A stretch of 37,481 nucleotides of DNA from Fluviicola sp. (GCA_021300395.1 JAJTEO010000001.1:1-37481), one strand, 5' to 3'; counted from the first letter of the stretch, positions 8,923-19,572 are shown. The notes: a model not told the origin generated them from the letters alone. Numbers and translations are program-made.

Positions 8923-10089
8923 TTGACTATGTTAAACTTCGATTTTAAAAATCCGACGAAAATAATTTTTGGGAAAGACACTATTGCAAAACTTGCAGAA
9001 GAAATACCATCAACTGAAAAAGTATTATTGCTTTACGGTGGTGGAAGTATTCTACAAAATGGAATCTATGACCAAGTAAAAGCAGCTTTAGAAAATTACG
9101 ATATCGTAGAATTTGGTGGAATACCAGCGAATCCAGAATATGAAGTTTTATTAGAAGCTTTAAAAATCATCAAAAGTGAAAAAATAACTTATTTACTAGC
9201 TGTTGGTGGAGGTTCTGTAATTGATGGAACGAAATTTTTATCTTCTGCTGCCTTGTATGAAGGAGATGAACCTTGGGATATTTTAGCAAAATACATACGA
9301 ACTGAGAAAGGAATGCCTTTTGGAACAGTTTTAACGATGCCAGCAACTGGTTCTGAAATGAATTCTGGTGCGGTTATCACAAAGGTTGCAACACATGAAA
9401 AATTGGGAATGGGTGGACCGGGATTGTTTCCTCAATTTTCAATTTTAGATCCTCAAGTTATTCAATCCATTCCAAAACGTCAATTAGCGAACGGAATTAC
9501 AGATGCTTTTACACATGTGATGGAGCAATATATGACGTATCCAACACAGGCAAAATTACAAGATCGTTTTGCTGAAAGCATTATGCAAACATTGGTTGAA
9601 GTTGCCCCAACAATCATTGAAAACCCAGCTTATTACGATGCAGCCGCAAATTACATGTGGTGTTGTACAATGGCATTGAACGGATTAATTCAAAAAGGTG
9701 TTCCAACAGATTGGGCAATCCATGGAATTGGACATGAATTAACAGCAATGTATGGAATTGATCATGCTCGCACATTGGCAATCATTGCACCATCTCATTA
9801 CCGTTATAATTTTGAATCAAAAAAAGAGAAATTAGCGCAATTTGGAGAGCGCGTTTGGGGAATAACGACGGGTTCAACGGAAGAAAAAGCAACAAAAGCT
9901 ATAGAACGTATGGAAAGCTTTTTTCATTCATTAGATATCAATACAAAACTCTCAGAATATACAACTGAATACGCAGGAACAGCAGAGAAAATTTCAGATC
10001 GTTTTATCCAAAGAGGTTGGTTAGGTTTAGGTGAACATAAAGCTGTGAAACCAGAAGATGTTGTGAAAATTGTAGAAATGAGCTATTAA
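8923..10089 (+). CDS. yqhD: iron-containing alcohol dehydrogenase, YqhD-like (BDH/YqhD family); ATG at 8929 is the more likely start
   Basis: Strong similarity to E. coli YqhD: NPTKIIFGK, VLLLYGGGSI, EFGGIPANPEYE, LLAVGGGSVIDGTKF, MPATGSEMNSGAVI, GHELTAMYGIDHARTLAI. The listed start at 8923 is TTG. Confidence 0.93.
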   Translation: MTMLNFDFKNPTKIIFGKDTIAKLAEEIPSTEKVLLLYGGGSILQNGIYDQVKAALENYDIVEFGGIPANPEYEVLLEALKIIKSEKITYLLAVGGGSVIDGTKFLSSAALYEGDEPWDILAKYIRTEKGMPFGTVLTMPATGSEMNSGAVITKVATHEKLGMGGPGLFPQFSILDPQVIQSIPKRQLANGITDAFTHVMEQYMTYPTQAKLQDRFAESIMQTLVEVAPTIIENPAYYDAAANYMWCCTMALNGLIQKGVPTDWAIHGIGHELTAMYGIDHARTLAIIAPSHYRYNFESKKEKLAQFGERVWGITTGSTEEKATKAIERMESFFHSLDINTKLSEYTTEYAGTAEKISDRFIQRGWLGLGEHKAVKPEDVVKIVEMSY

Positions 10090-10121
10090 GAATTTTGAAT
10101 TATAGATTTTGAATTTTGGAT
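10090..10121 (-). repeat. degenerate heptad repeat (minus strand ATCCAAA ATTCAAA ATCTATA ATTCAAA ATTC)
   Basis: Reverse complement of 10090-10121 divides into 7-bp units of the same ATYYAAA family as 1891-1925. Confidence 0.7.
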
Positions 10122-10200
10122 TGGGTTTTGGGCGATACCACTAATACAAACAAAGAATTCAAATATATTTTTTATTTTTACGTAAAATTAAATCAAGAAT

Positions 10201-11613
10201 ATGAGTTGTGCCAGTTGTAGTAGTGGAGGAGGAACTCCCCGCGGATGTAAAAACAATGGTACTTGTAGTTCTGGTGGTTGTAATAAATTAGAAGTGTATG
10301 ATTGGTTGGCTAACATGACGTTACCAAGCTCTCAAGCACCATATGATATAGTAGAAGTAAGATTCAAAAACAGTAGAAAAAGTTTCTATAAGAACACTAA
10401 AAACTTGACATTACAAGTTGGAGATGTTGTTGTTGTAGAAGAAAGTCCAGGATATGATGTTGGAGTTATTTCAGTTGTTGGAGAATTAGCCAGAATACAA
10501 GTAAGAAAAAAAGATTCCAATTTTAAACCATTGGAAGCTAAGAAAATACATCGTATTGCTTCGCAAGAAGACATCGATAAATGGGTAAAAGCGAGATCTT
10601 TAGAGAAATCGTTGATGTACCGTTCAAGAACATTAGCTATCGATTTAGGATTGGAAATGAAAATTTCTGATGTTGAATACCAAGGAGATTTATCAAAAGC
10701 AACGTTTTATTACACAGCTGATGGTCGTGTAGATTTTCGTCAGTTGATTAAAAACATGGCTGAAGAATTCAAAGTTCGTATCGAAATGCGTCAAATTGGT
10801 TCTCGTCAAGAAGCTTCTCGTTTGGGTGGAATTGGTTCATGTGGAAGAGAATTGTGTTGTTCTACTTGGTTAACAGATTTCAGATCTGTTTCAACTTCTG
10901 CTGCTCGTTACCAACAATTATCATTGAATCCTCAGAAATTAGCTGGTCAATGTGGTAAATTGAAATGTTGTTTGAACTACGAGTTGGATATGTACATCGA
11001 AACATTGAAGTCATTTCCAAAGGTTGACACTAAATTGAGAACTGAAAAAGGGAATGCTTTCCATATCAAAACAGATGTTTTTAAGCGTCAGTTATGGTAT
11101 GCATACGAAGGTGATATGGCTTCAGGATTAATTGCTCTAGCTCCAGAAAGAGTAAGAGAAATTATTGAAATGAATATTGCAGGTAAAAAACCAGTTGAAT
11201 TATTGGAATATACTGCTCCTGTTGCAATTAAAGAGCCTGATTATTCGAATGTTGTTGGTCAAGATAGTTTAAATCGTTTTGAACACACTTTCAATAAATC
11301 TAAAAATAAGAAGAAGAAGAAAAAGAAACCAGCTGCAACAAATCTTATTGAAGGAACGGCAGTTGCAACTGAAAATTCTTCAAGACCTGAAGTTCAAAAA
11401 CAACCTATTGCAAATAGACCTGTTGTGAATAAACCGAGGGTGAATCCAAATCAAAATCCGAATCAAAACAAACCGGCACAACCACAGCCTCAAGCTCAGG
11501 CAGCTCCTCAGTTGAATGAAAATGGTGAGCCAATTGTTAGAAAGAAGAAGAAGAAAAATTACAAGAAAAAACCAAATCCAAATAATCCTTTGAACAATGA
11601 AAACAAAGCGTAG
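10201..11613 (+). CDS. ricT: RicT-like PSP1 domain protein with Cys-rich N-terminus and basic/disordered C-terminal tail
   Basis: PSP1 core: RSRTLAIDLGLEMKISDVEYQGDLSKATFYYTADGRVDFRQLIKNMAEEFKVRIEMRQIGSRQEASRLGGIGSCGRELCCSTWL...CGKLKCCLNYE. Confidence 0.9.
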   Translation: MSCASCSSGGGTPRGCKNNGTCSSGGCNKLEVYDWLANMTLPSSQAPYDIVEVRFKNSRKSFYKNTKNLTLQVGDVVVVEESPGYDVGVISVVGELARIQVRKKDSNFKPLEAKKIHRIASQEDIDKWVKARSLEKSLMYRSRTLAIDLGLEMKISDVEYQGDLSKATFYYTADGRVDFRQLIKNMAEEFKVRIEMRQIGSRQEASRLGGIGSCGRELCCSTWLTDFRSVSTSAARYQQLSLNPQKLAGQCGKLKCCLNYELDMYIETLKSFPKVDTKLRTEKGNAFHIKTDVFKRQLWYAYEGDMASGLIALAPERVREIIEMNIAGKKPVELLEYTAPVAIKEPDYSNVVGQDSLNRFEHTFNKSKNKKKKKKKPAATNLIEGTAVATENSSRPEVQKQPIANRPVVNKPRVNPNQNPNQNKPAQPQPQAQAAPQLNENGEPIVRKKKKKNYKKKPNPNNPLNNENKA

Positions 11614-12067
11614 GATTTTTATAGTATTTATCATTTTAGGGGCGTTCTTCACAAGCTGTGGAGAACAACCTTATTATGAAAAAGTATATTCTTTTGATAA
11701 CAATGTTTGGAGTCAAAAAGTGAAGCCTCGATTTGAAGTGGACATTAAAGACATTTCTAAGCCATATAATTTTATTGTGACTATTCGTACTACAACGGAT
11801 TACAAATACAGTAATTTGTGGATGTATATGAATACCATTACACCATCAAAGGAAAAAGGTCGCGAGCCTTTCCAAATGTTGATTACCAATCCAGATGGAA
11901 CTTGGACAGGAATCAAAACGGGAACAGTTGTAGAAAATTCATTGTATTTCAAAAAGCGTAAATTACCTAAAAAAGGAAAGTACGTCTTTATCTTAGAACA
12001 AGGTATTACTGAATCAGTAATCGATGAAATTTTAGACATCGATTTAAGAGTTGAGGAAGCGAAATAA
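11597..12067 (+). CDS. gldH: gliding motility lipoprotein GldH
   Basis: Lipobox FFTSCGE; central region YSNLWMYMNTITPSKEKGREPFQMLITNPDGTWTGIKTGTVVEN characteristic of GldH. Overlaps ricT by 17 nt, a ricT-gldH arrangement. Confidence 0.87.
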   Translation: MKTKRRIFIVFIILGAFFTSCGEQPYYEKVYSFDNNVWSQKVKPRFEVDIKDISKPYNFIVTIRTTTDYKYSNLWMYMNTITPSKEKGREPFQMLITNPDGTWTGIKTGTVVENSLYFKKRKLPKKGKYVFILEQGITESVIDEILDIDLRVEEAK

Positions 12068-12278
12068 GTTATTTCGTTAACTAGTTTTTTAAAATTATAA
12101 CAAATAAAATTTATTTATACCACCTATTAATTTAAAACACACACTTGTTATTTAATAAACTGAACTTTTATTTCATAAACATTTTTTAATTTTACATTGT
12201 AAATAGACTATTTTATACTTATGTATATATCCTTTTGGATGTAAATCTTTACAATTTGTAACCAATAAAATAGTAAAT

Positions 12279-13304
12279 ATGAAAAAAAGTAAATTTTTAG
12301 TGTTTGGATTAGTGTTTGTGATGTTTTCATGTGGCTCATCAAAGTTAGTCTATAAAAAAACGAATGCAAAAGAATATAATCTTGAAACGGCAAAAACGGG
12401 TGTAGTAATGCGTCCACTTATGGCAGATTTAGATGTTAATATTGAAAGAAAAAGTGTAACTTATTCAGCTCCAATTAATTTAGAAATGACAGATCTTAAA
12501 AATAATGCGATGCAGTTATTTTTAGAAACTTACAAATGTGATTATGTTGTAGATCCAATTTTCACAACTACTACTACTGAGGAGAATAAAAGACTAAGTC
12601 AAATCGAAATTAAATTAACTGGTTTAACTGCGACTTATAAAAAAATATATCAAGTTGATAGTTTACCAAAATCAATCAGTCAATATGCTAATTTAAATAA
12701 AAATTTAGCTAGATTAGATTACTACAATTCTTATGATGAGGTAAAAAGTAAAATTGGTTTAGAGTTTTGTACAGGAAACAACAAAGCATTTCAAATTGAT
12801 TACCCATTATCATTTAATCCAACTTTCAGATTATATGTTGGTGTAGATATCCCAAAAAACAATGCTTCTGGATTTAAAGCTGATGAGTTTACAAATTATG
12901 ATACAACGAATGCTCAAACATATTCTGGAAAATTACTTCAAACTAATTTCTCTGTAGGTATTTTTAAAGAATTAGTTGCATCTCAAAACATCGCTTTGAG
13001 ATTACAAGCAGGAGTTAATTATTCTATGTTTACTCCAGAAAATGATTATGTTGTAAATCCTTATTATTCTGTAAATGGTTTATCATCTTTAGGTTTAAGA
13101 TTTGGAGCAGGTATAGATTACAAACTTTATAGAAACATACATATTGTTGGTAAATTCCATACAAATCTTGGTTTATTGAATAAAGCGCATACAATTGAAA
13201 CTGAAGTTGATCCATTAGGTTTAGCAAAATTATCTTATAAAAAAGTTAATTTTACAGATCTTCAAACTTCATATTTAAGTTTAGGGATTAGATTTTTATT
13301 TTAA
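12279..13304 (+). CDS. hypothetical protein with lipoprotein-type signal and C-terminal beta-barrel-like region
   Basis: Lipobox-like FVMFSCGSS; C-terminal half has alternating beta strands (LRLQAGVNYSMF, LGLRFGAGIDYKLY, NIHIVGKFHTNLGL) and ends in YLSLGIRFLF. Confidence 0.7.
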   Translation: MKKSKFLVFGLVFVMFSCGSSKLVYKKTNAKEYNLETAKTGVVMRPLMADLDVNIERKSVTYSAPINLEMTDLKNNAMQLFLETYKCDYVVDPIFTTTTTEENKRLSQIEIKLTGLTATYKKIYQVDSLPKSISQYANLNKNLARLDYYNSYDEVKSKIGLEFCTGNNKAFQIDYPLSFNPTFRLYVGVDIPKNNASGFKADEFTNYDTTNAQTYSGKLLQTNFSVGIFKELVASQNIALRLQAGVNYSMFTPENDYVVNPYYSVNGLSSLGLRFGAGIDYKLYRNIHIVGKFHTNLGLLNKAHTIETEVDPLGLAKLSYKKVNFTDLQTSYLSLGIRFLF

Positions 13305-13320
13305 TATTTTATAATAATTA

Positions 13321-13352
13321 AAAGCGATAGTTGATTTTTTAACTATCGCTTT
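13321..13352. terminator. bidirectional intrinsic terminator between convergent genes
   Basis: AAAGCGATAGTT-gatttttt-AACTATCGCTTT, perfect 12-bp stem with a T-tract on one strand and an A-tract on the other. Confidence 0.9.
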
Positions 13353-13366
13353 TTTATTGAATATTA

Positions 13367-14521
13367 TTAAATCATAGATAAAGCAAACGCTCTAGCTTCT
13401 CGATCACTTTCTACAAAATCTTCATACGTTGGATTTTTGATATTTTGACACGTCAACAATGTTTTTTCATTGATTCGTGCAATGTCTAAGAATCCTATTT
13501 TTTCTTTTAAGAAAGCTTCTACTACAATTTCATTAGAAGCATTTAGCAAACAAGCGGCTGTTCCTTCCATTTCCATTGCTGTATATGCAAGGTCCAAGTT
13601 TCTAAAAGTATTTCTATCAGCTTGTTCAAATGTTAATTGAGGATAATCCATAAAATTGAAACGAGGAAAATCAGATTTCAAACGATTTGGATATGCCAAA
13701 GCAAATTGAATCGGTAATTTCATATCTGGTAATCCCATTTGCGCTTTCATACTTCCATCTTCGAATTGAACCAATGAGTGGACGATTGATTGCGGATGAA
13801 CGATAACATCAATTTGTTCCGGTTTCAAATTAAACAACCATTTCGCTTCAATTACTTCTAATCCTTTGTTCATTAAAGAAGCAGAATCAATGGTGATTTT
13901 AGCTCCCATATCCCAATTTGGATGTTTCAATGCTTGAGCAGGTTTTACATCTCTTACTTGTTCAGTAGACCAGCCTCTAAATGGACCTCCAGAGGCTGTC
14001 AGATAGATTTTTTCAATTTTATTATGGAATTCACCAACGATACATTGAAAGATCGCTGAATGCTCTGAATCGACCGGATAAATGTTTACTGCATTTTCTT
14101 TTGCCAATTTTGTGACTAATTCACCTGCTACTACTAATGTTTCTTTATTTGCAAGAGCAATTGTCTTCTTTGCATTGATAGCGCTAATAGTTGGTTTCAA
14201 TCCAGCATAACCAACCAAAGCAGTTAATACGGTATGCACTTCATTTGATTCAACAACTTGACAAAGTGCTTCATCTCCAGCGTAAACAATAATATCATGA
14301 TCCCAAAGAGCTTGCTTTACTTTTTCGTATTGACTTTCATCACCAATAACAACTGATTGAGGTTTAAATTCAATCGCTTGTTGAATTAGTAAATCCGCAT
14401 TTCGATGTGCAGTTAAAACCTGTAAATCAAATTTATCTTGATGTGCTTTAATAACATCTAATGCTTGCGTACCAATCGAACCAGTCGATCCTAAAATTGC
14501 TATACCTTTTTTGGAATCCAT
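13367..14521 (-). CDS. dxr: 1-deoxy-D-xylulose 5-phosphate reductoisomerase
   Basis: GSTGSIGTQALDVI; VDSEHSAIFQC; LTASGGPFRGW; HPNWDMGAKITIDSASLMNKGLEVIEA; HPQSIVHSLVQFEDGS. Confidence 0.98.
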   Translation of the reverse strand: MDSKKGIAILGSTGSIGTQALDVIKAHQDKFDLQVLTAHRNADLLIQQAIEFKPQSVVIGDESQYEKVKQALWDHDIIVYAGDEALCQVVESNEVHTVLTALVGYAGLKPTISAINAKKTIALANKETLVVAGELVTKLAKENAVNIYPVDSEHSAIFQCIVGEFHNKIEKIYLTASGGPFRGWSTEQVRDVKPAQALKHPNWDMGAKITIDSASLMNKGLEVIEAKWLFNLKPEQIDVIVHPQSIVHSLVQFEDGSMKAQMGLPDMKLPIQFALAYPNRLKSDFPRFNFMDYPQLTFEQADRNTFRNLDLAYTAMEMEGTAACLLNASNEIVVEAFLKEKIGFLDIARINEKTLLTCQNIKNPTYEDFVESDREARAFALSMI

Positions 14522-14591
14522 AAGTACAAAAGTAATTAATTTAGTTTCAATATATGTCTATTTAAAACCATTTAAGGCATATAAGATTGAA

Positions 14592-15317
14592 TTAACTTTT
14601 CGAAAAATAAATCTCACCCTCATCAACTAATTCATCACCTTTCATGCGAAGGAAAAGTTGGATTAAAGCAACGACATCTTTTTCACAATATACTTTGATG
14701 CGTTCCAAATCATTGTCTTCGTAATAAACTCTTGCAACATCAGCTCCTGAAATATCATCTTTTGGAGTTGGAATTTTGAATATATGACATAGTAATGCCA
14801 AAGATGTAAACGATTTATAATCACCGAATTTCCATAATTCCATCGTGTCTAAATGAGAAATTTCCCATGGTTTTTTTCCAGCGATATCTAAAATTGCTGG
14901 TAATTTCATTCCATTGATCAATAATCTTCTGCAGATGTATGGGAAATCAAATTCCTTGGCATTGTGTCCACATAAAATATGATAAGGAGTATTGTAACGG
15001 TCGTTCAATAAATCAACAAATTGCTTTAATAGAATTTCTTCATCATCGTGGTAAAATGATTTCATTCGAATTTGTCTACCTGTCCTTGTTTCATGAACAA
15101 ATCCAACAGAGATACAAATGATTTTTCCGAATTCGGCATAGATGCTTGATCGCTCATTATACAATTCTTCAAATGATTTTGCATCGTTTTGCATGAAGCG
15201 TGTTTTTGATTCAAACAAATGTTGCGCTTCTTCTTCTAATTCGTTGAATCGATAAACTTGTGGTGCGGTTTCGATATCCAAAAATAAAACCTTGTCTAAA
15301 GGAACTTTTTCTAACAT
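14592..15317 (-). CDS. 3'-5' exonuclease, DEDDy (PolB-like exonuclease family)
   Basis: ExoI LFLDIETAP; ExoII CGHNAKEFDFPYICRR; ExoIII VYCEKDVVALIQLFLRM. Confidence 0.88.
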   Translation of the reverse strand: MLEKVPLDKVLFLDIETAPQVYRFNELEEEAQHLFESKTRFMQNDAKSFEELYNERSSIYAEFGKIICISVGFVHETRTGRQIRMKSFYHDDEEILLKQFVDLLNDRYNTPYHILCGHNAKEFDFPYICRRLLINGMKLPAILDIAGKKPWEISHLDTMELWKFGDYKSFTSLALLCHIFKIPTPKDDISGADVARVYYEDNDLERIKVYCEKDVVALIQLFLRMKGDELVDEGEIYFSKS

Positions 15318-15463
15318 ATTTTTAATTTGATTACTTGAAGTTACGCAAAAAGTTGAATTAAAAATTGTTTTTGAAAAAATATTTGAAATGAACTTTCAAA
15401 ACTGAGTTTTCAACAAAAATCGCATTTTTTAAACTATTAAAGCGGATAGTAATACAATTCTGC

Positions 15464-15471
15464 TACATTTG
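15464..15471 (+). promoter_or_regulatory. putative -7 promoter element TACATTTG
   Basis: Exact TAnnTTTG; overlaps the TTG at 15469 used in the ORF track, favouring the ATG at 15490 as the start. Confidence 0.45.
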
Positions 15472-15489
15472 TTTCAAACGAAAACGGAT

Positions 15490-16620
15490 ATGATACCAAG
15501 AATTCAATATACTTCAATCAAAGAAAAGATATTTAACAATCGTTTATTAATGCTTTCAGGACCAAGAGCTGTTGGCAAAAAAGAGATGGTTCAACAGATT
15601 TTAACGGAAGAAAATCAAGCTTTTTTAGAACTAAATGCAGCAAAGAAAAGTGTTAAGAAAATGTTTGATGAGGTGAATGAATTGGTCTTAAAAAACGTTT
15701 TTGGTGATCATCGTTTTGTGATTTTACAAGAGGCTCAATACGTCGATAAATTGCAATTAATTATTGAAGAAATTCTATCAGGAAATTTTGACGTTACGTT
15801 AATCATGACGTGTTAATACGAACCTGTAATGGATGAAATCTTAAAAGAAGTTTTACAATTACAAGAGTTGGAAGTTTACATAATGCCTCCATCTTTTTAT
15901 GAATTAGCACAACACAATGGTTTACCAGTTGAAGAAAGTTTGCTGGAAAAACGATTAATTTATGGGAATTATCCATCAGTAGTTTCTGATTTAGAATTTG
16001 CTGAACCTAAATTAAGAGAATTGGTTGAACAGGTTGTTTTTACCAATTTAGGTGTAACGGATCGAATTAACAAAGGTGATAAATTGATGCGAATGCTTCA
16101 AATTTTAGCTTTCGAAGTAGGGGATGCGATTTCATATAATGATATAGGTGAACGTTGTGGTTTAGACAATGAAACAGTTGAGCGTTATATTGATTTATTA
16201 GAAAAATCTTTTGTTTTAATCAAATTGCCTTCTTTCTTCAATAATCATCGTTACGAATTAAAGAAAAGTCACGCTATTTATTTTGTTGACAACGGAATTC
16301 GTAATGTTTTGATTAACAATTTTAACCCGATGCTTCTAAGAAATGATTGGGATCAAATTTGGAAAAATTGGATTATTTCTGAAAAAATTAAATGGAATCG
16401 TTTGAATAACAAACAAGTTGAAACTTATTTTTGGAAAACACATACCAAACAAATAATGGATTATATTGAAGTCATTGATGGAAAAGTATCTGCTTATAAA
16501 ACATCTTGGGAGAAACGTAAAAAATTAAAAATTCCAGCAAGTTTTACTGCTGCATATCCATTTGCAACAACACATGGATTAAACCGTTCGACATATTGGG
16601 GATTCCTAACAAAGAAATAA
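15490..16620 (+). pseudogene. AAA-type ATPase with DUF4143-like C-terminus, interrupted by one in-frame TAA at 15814-15816
   Basis: ORFs 15469-15816 and 15829-16620 share a reading frame and are separated by one TAA (...LIMTC*YEPVMDEILKEVLQLQELEVYIMPPSFYELAQ...). The joined product resembles AAA_14/DUF4143 ATPases. Confidence 0.8.
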
Positions 16621-16633
16621 AGTTATTATCAAA

Positions 16634-16664
16634 AAAAATGCTGTCCTTTTGAGACAGCATTTTT
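16634..16664. terminator. bidirectional intrinsic terminator between the ATPase remnant and infB
   Basis: AAAAATGCTGTC-cttttga-GACAGCATTTTT, perfect 12-bp stem. Confidence 0.9.
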
Positions 16665-16680
16665 AATATTTAAGAGAATA

Positions 16681-19572
16681 TTACAATTTTCTTGCAACTT
16701 CTGTTTCTTCGAATGCTTCCATGATATCTCCGGCTTTAATATCGTTGAATTTGTCAACATTTAAACCACATTCATAACCATGTTTCACTTCTTTCACATC
16801 GTCTTTGAAACGTTTTAATGAACCAAGAGATCCTGTGTGAATAACAATTCCATCACGGATAATTCTAATTCTAGAACTACGTTTGAAAATACCTTCTGTT
16901 ACGAAACATCCAGCAATTGTTCCAACTTTCGTTATATCGAATGTTTCTCTAATTTCTGCAGAACCAGTGATTTTTTCTTCGATATCAGGAGATAACATTC
17001 CTTCCATCGCAGCTTTAATCTCATCGATTGCTTTGTAGATTACAGAGTAAAGACGAATATCAATTTCTTCTTGATCTGCTAATTTACGAGCACCAGCTGA
17101 AGGTCTAACTTGGAAACCAATAATGATTGCATCAGATGCAGAAGCTAAGTTCACATCAGCTTCAGAGATAGCTCCAACACCTTTGTGTACTACTTTCACT
17201 TGAATTTCATCCGTTGATAAGTTCAATAATGAAGCTGATAATGCCTCAATTGAACCATCCACGTCACCTTTAACAATTACGTTCAACTCTTTAAAGTCTC
17301 CGATTGCTAAACGACGTCCAATCTCATCCAATGTGATATGTTTCGTTGTTCTTAATCCTTGCTCTCTGTGTAATTGCTCACGTTTAGTTGCGATGTTTTT
17401 CGCTTCTTTCTCGTCATCCATTACATAGAATTTATCACCTGCACTTGGTGCGCCATTGATACCTAAGATAGAAACTGGTTTTGCTGGTTCAGCTATTTTC
17501 AAACTTACTCCATGTTCATCATGCATCGCTCTTACACGACCATAATTTCTACCAACTAATACGATATCTCCAACTCTTAAAGTACCTGCTTCAACAAGCA
17601 TGTTTGTAACATAACCTTTTCCTTTATCCAAAGTAGATTCGATTACAGTACCAACCGCATTTTTGTTTGGATTTGCTTTTAAGTTCAACATTTCAGCTTC
17701 TAAAAGAACTTTTTCTAATAAAGCATCGATGTTTAAGTTTTTCTTAGCTGAAATCTCTTGGCATTGGTATTTACCACCCCAATCTTCAACTAAGATATTC
17801 ATTTGAGAAAGTTGTTCTCTAATTCTTTCTGGATTTGCACCGTCTTTATCAATCTTATTGATTGCAAAAACCATTGGTACGTTAGCTGCTTGAGCGTGAG
17901 AGATTGCCTCTTTCGTTTGTGGCATCACATCATCATCTGCTGCAACAATGATAATCGCAACGTCAGTTACTTGAGCACCACGAGCACGCATCGCTGTAAA
18001 GGCTTCGTGACCAGGTGTATCTAAGAACGTCATCTTACGACCATCTTTCAACGTTAACGAGTAAGCTCCGATGTGCTGAGTAATACCTCCAGCTTCACCT
18101 TCTGTTACATTCGCATTACGTAATTTATCTAATAAAGATGTTTTACCATGATCTACATGTCCCATTACCGTAATAATTGGTGGACGTGAAATCAAATCTT
18201 CTTCTCTATCTTCAACTTGAGGAATCGCCTCTTGAATATCTGCACTTACGAATTCTGCTTCAAAACCGAATTCATCTGCTATAATTTGAATTGTCTCAGC
18301 ATCTAAACGTTGATTAATTGAAGCAAAAATACCTAAAGACATACAAGCTGAAATAACTTGTGTAGGTGATACATTCATCATTGTTGCTAACTCAGAAACA
18401 GTTACGAATTCTGTTAACTTCAAGATGCTTGCTTCTAATTCAGTTTGATCTAACTCATCCTGACGTCTTTGTGCATTAACATCACGTTTAACTTTTCTAT
18501 TTTTAGAAGCTTTAGATTTAGTTCCTTTATTTGATAACCTCGCTAAAGTATCTTTAATCTCTTTTTGGATGTCTCTTTCGTTAATTTCAGGTTTAACAAA
18601 TTTCCCTCTATTAGCGTTATTTTGACCTCCTTTATAATTTGGAGAAACTGGTCTGTTTTGACCTGGACCACCTTGACCTGCTGGTCTATTTTGTCCTGGT
18701 GCATTTCCACCTTGTGTCCCTGGCGCATTTGTCCCTGGTTGACCTGCTTTCGTAGGATCAATTTTCTTGATACGTTTACGTTTCTTACGGTCATTTTGAT
18801 TTTGACCTGGTGCACCCGGTTTTCCTGGAGCTGTTTTTGGTTTAGAAACTGGTAATTCAATTCTACCTAATACAGTTGGTCCAGTTAATACTTTTCGTTC
18901 AACACGAATTGTTTCAATTTCTTTTGGAACAACAGGTTCAGCTTCTTTCGGTTCTTCTTTTGGTTCAACTTTCGCTTCAACTTTTGGAGTAGGAGCTGGA
19001 GTTGGTTTTTGAGGAACGTAAGGTGCTTTTTTCGGTTTTTCAAATTTCTTTTTGTCTGGACGAGTTTTTGTATTTAGTTTATCTAAATCAATCTTTCCAA
19101 CAATTTGAACTTGAACATCACCTTCACCTAATGTATGAGGTTCTACTGTTTTTTCAGAAACAACTTCTGGTGTTTTCTCAACACTTTCTTTTACTTCATT
19201 CGCTGGTTCAATAGAAGGTGTTTCTTCTTTTTTAACAGCTTGATTAACTGGAGCAACACTTTTAATGCGTTCAATTACATCATGATCAACTTCATCTTCA
19301 TCTTCAACTCTAGGAGCTTCATTTGGTTTTGAATCACGAATAGAGATTGTCTCTCTTTTCTCTCTTTTAACAGAAGTCAATTTTGACTGCTCTTTTAAAG
19401 TCTGATCTGCAGCAAATTGTTTTTGTAGAATATCAAAATGTTCGCCTTCCAATTTTGTATTTGGATTTGCGTCAATTGTTACTCCTTTGGAATGCAAGAA
19501 TTCAACTAATGTAGAAACTCCTACATTTAATTCTCCTGCTGCTTTTCCTAATCTTATCGGTTTTCCCGCCAT
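16681..19572 (-). CDS. infB: translation initiation factor IF-2
   Basis: [52 protein letters not shown]; low-complexity Pro/Gly-rich N-terminal linker. Confidence 0.99.
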   Translation of the reverse strand: MAGKPIRLGKAAGELNVGVSTLVEFLHSKGVTIDANPNTKLEGEHFDILQKQFAADQTLKEQSKLTSVKREKRETISIRDSKPNEAPRVEDEDEVDHDVIERIKSVAPVNQAVKKEETPSIEPANEVKESVEKTPEVVSEKTVEPHTLGEGDVQVQIVGKIDLDKLNTKTRPDKKKFEKPKKAPYVPQKPTPAPTPKVEAKVEPKEEPKEAEPVVPKEIETIRVERKVLTGPTVLGRIELPVSKPKTAPGKPGAPGQNQNDRKKRKRIKKIDPTKAGQPGTNAPGTQGGNAPGQNRPAGQGGPGQNRPVSPNYKGGQNNANRGKFVKPEINERDIQKEIKDTLARLSNKGTKSKASKNRKVKRDVNAQRRQDELDQTELEASILKLTEFVTVSELATMMNVSPTQVISACMSLGIFASINQRLDAETIQIIADEFGFEAEFVSADIQEAIPQVEDREEDLISRPPIITVMGHVDHGKTSLLDKLRNANVTEGEAGGITQHIGAYSLTLKDGRKMTFLDTPGHEAFTAMRARGAQVTDVAIIIVAADDDVMPQTKEAISHAQAANVPMVFAINKIDKDGANPERIREQLSQMNILVEDWGGKYQCQEISAKKNLNIDALLEKVLLEAEMLNLKANPNKNAVGTVIESTLDKGKGYVTNMLVEAGTLRVGDIVLVGRNYGRVRAMHDEHGVSLKIAEPAKPVSILGINGAPSAGDKFYVMDDEKEAKNIATKREQLHREQGLRTTKHITLDEIGRRLAIGDFKELNVIVKGDVDGSIEALSASLLNLSTDEIQVKVVHKGVGAISEADVNLASASDAIIIGFQVRPSAGARKLADQEEIDIRLYSVIYKAIDEIKAAMEGMLSPDIEEKITGSAEIRETFDITKVGTIAGCFVTEGIFKRSSRIRIIRDGIVIHTGSLGSLKRFKDDVKEVKHGYECGLNVDKFNDIKAGDIMEAFEETEVARKL

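Noticed and set aside
15814-15816. TAA reassignment or programmed recoding as the explanation for the split ATPase
   Set aside because: Every other gene in the window uses TAA as an ordinary stop and no recoding signal is apparent; mutation or sequencing error is simpler.
18543-18860. Overlapping ORFs 18543-18860 (-) and 18565-18855 (+) inside infB
   Set aside because: They are shadow frames of the Pro/Gly/Lys-rich IF-2 linker; codon usage and low complexity explain them and infB is unambiguous there.
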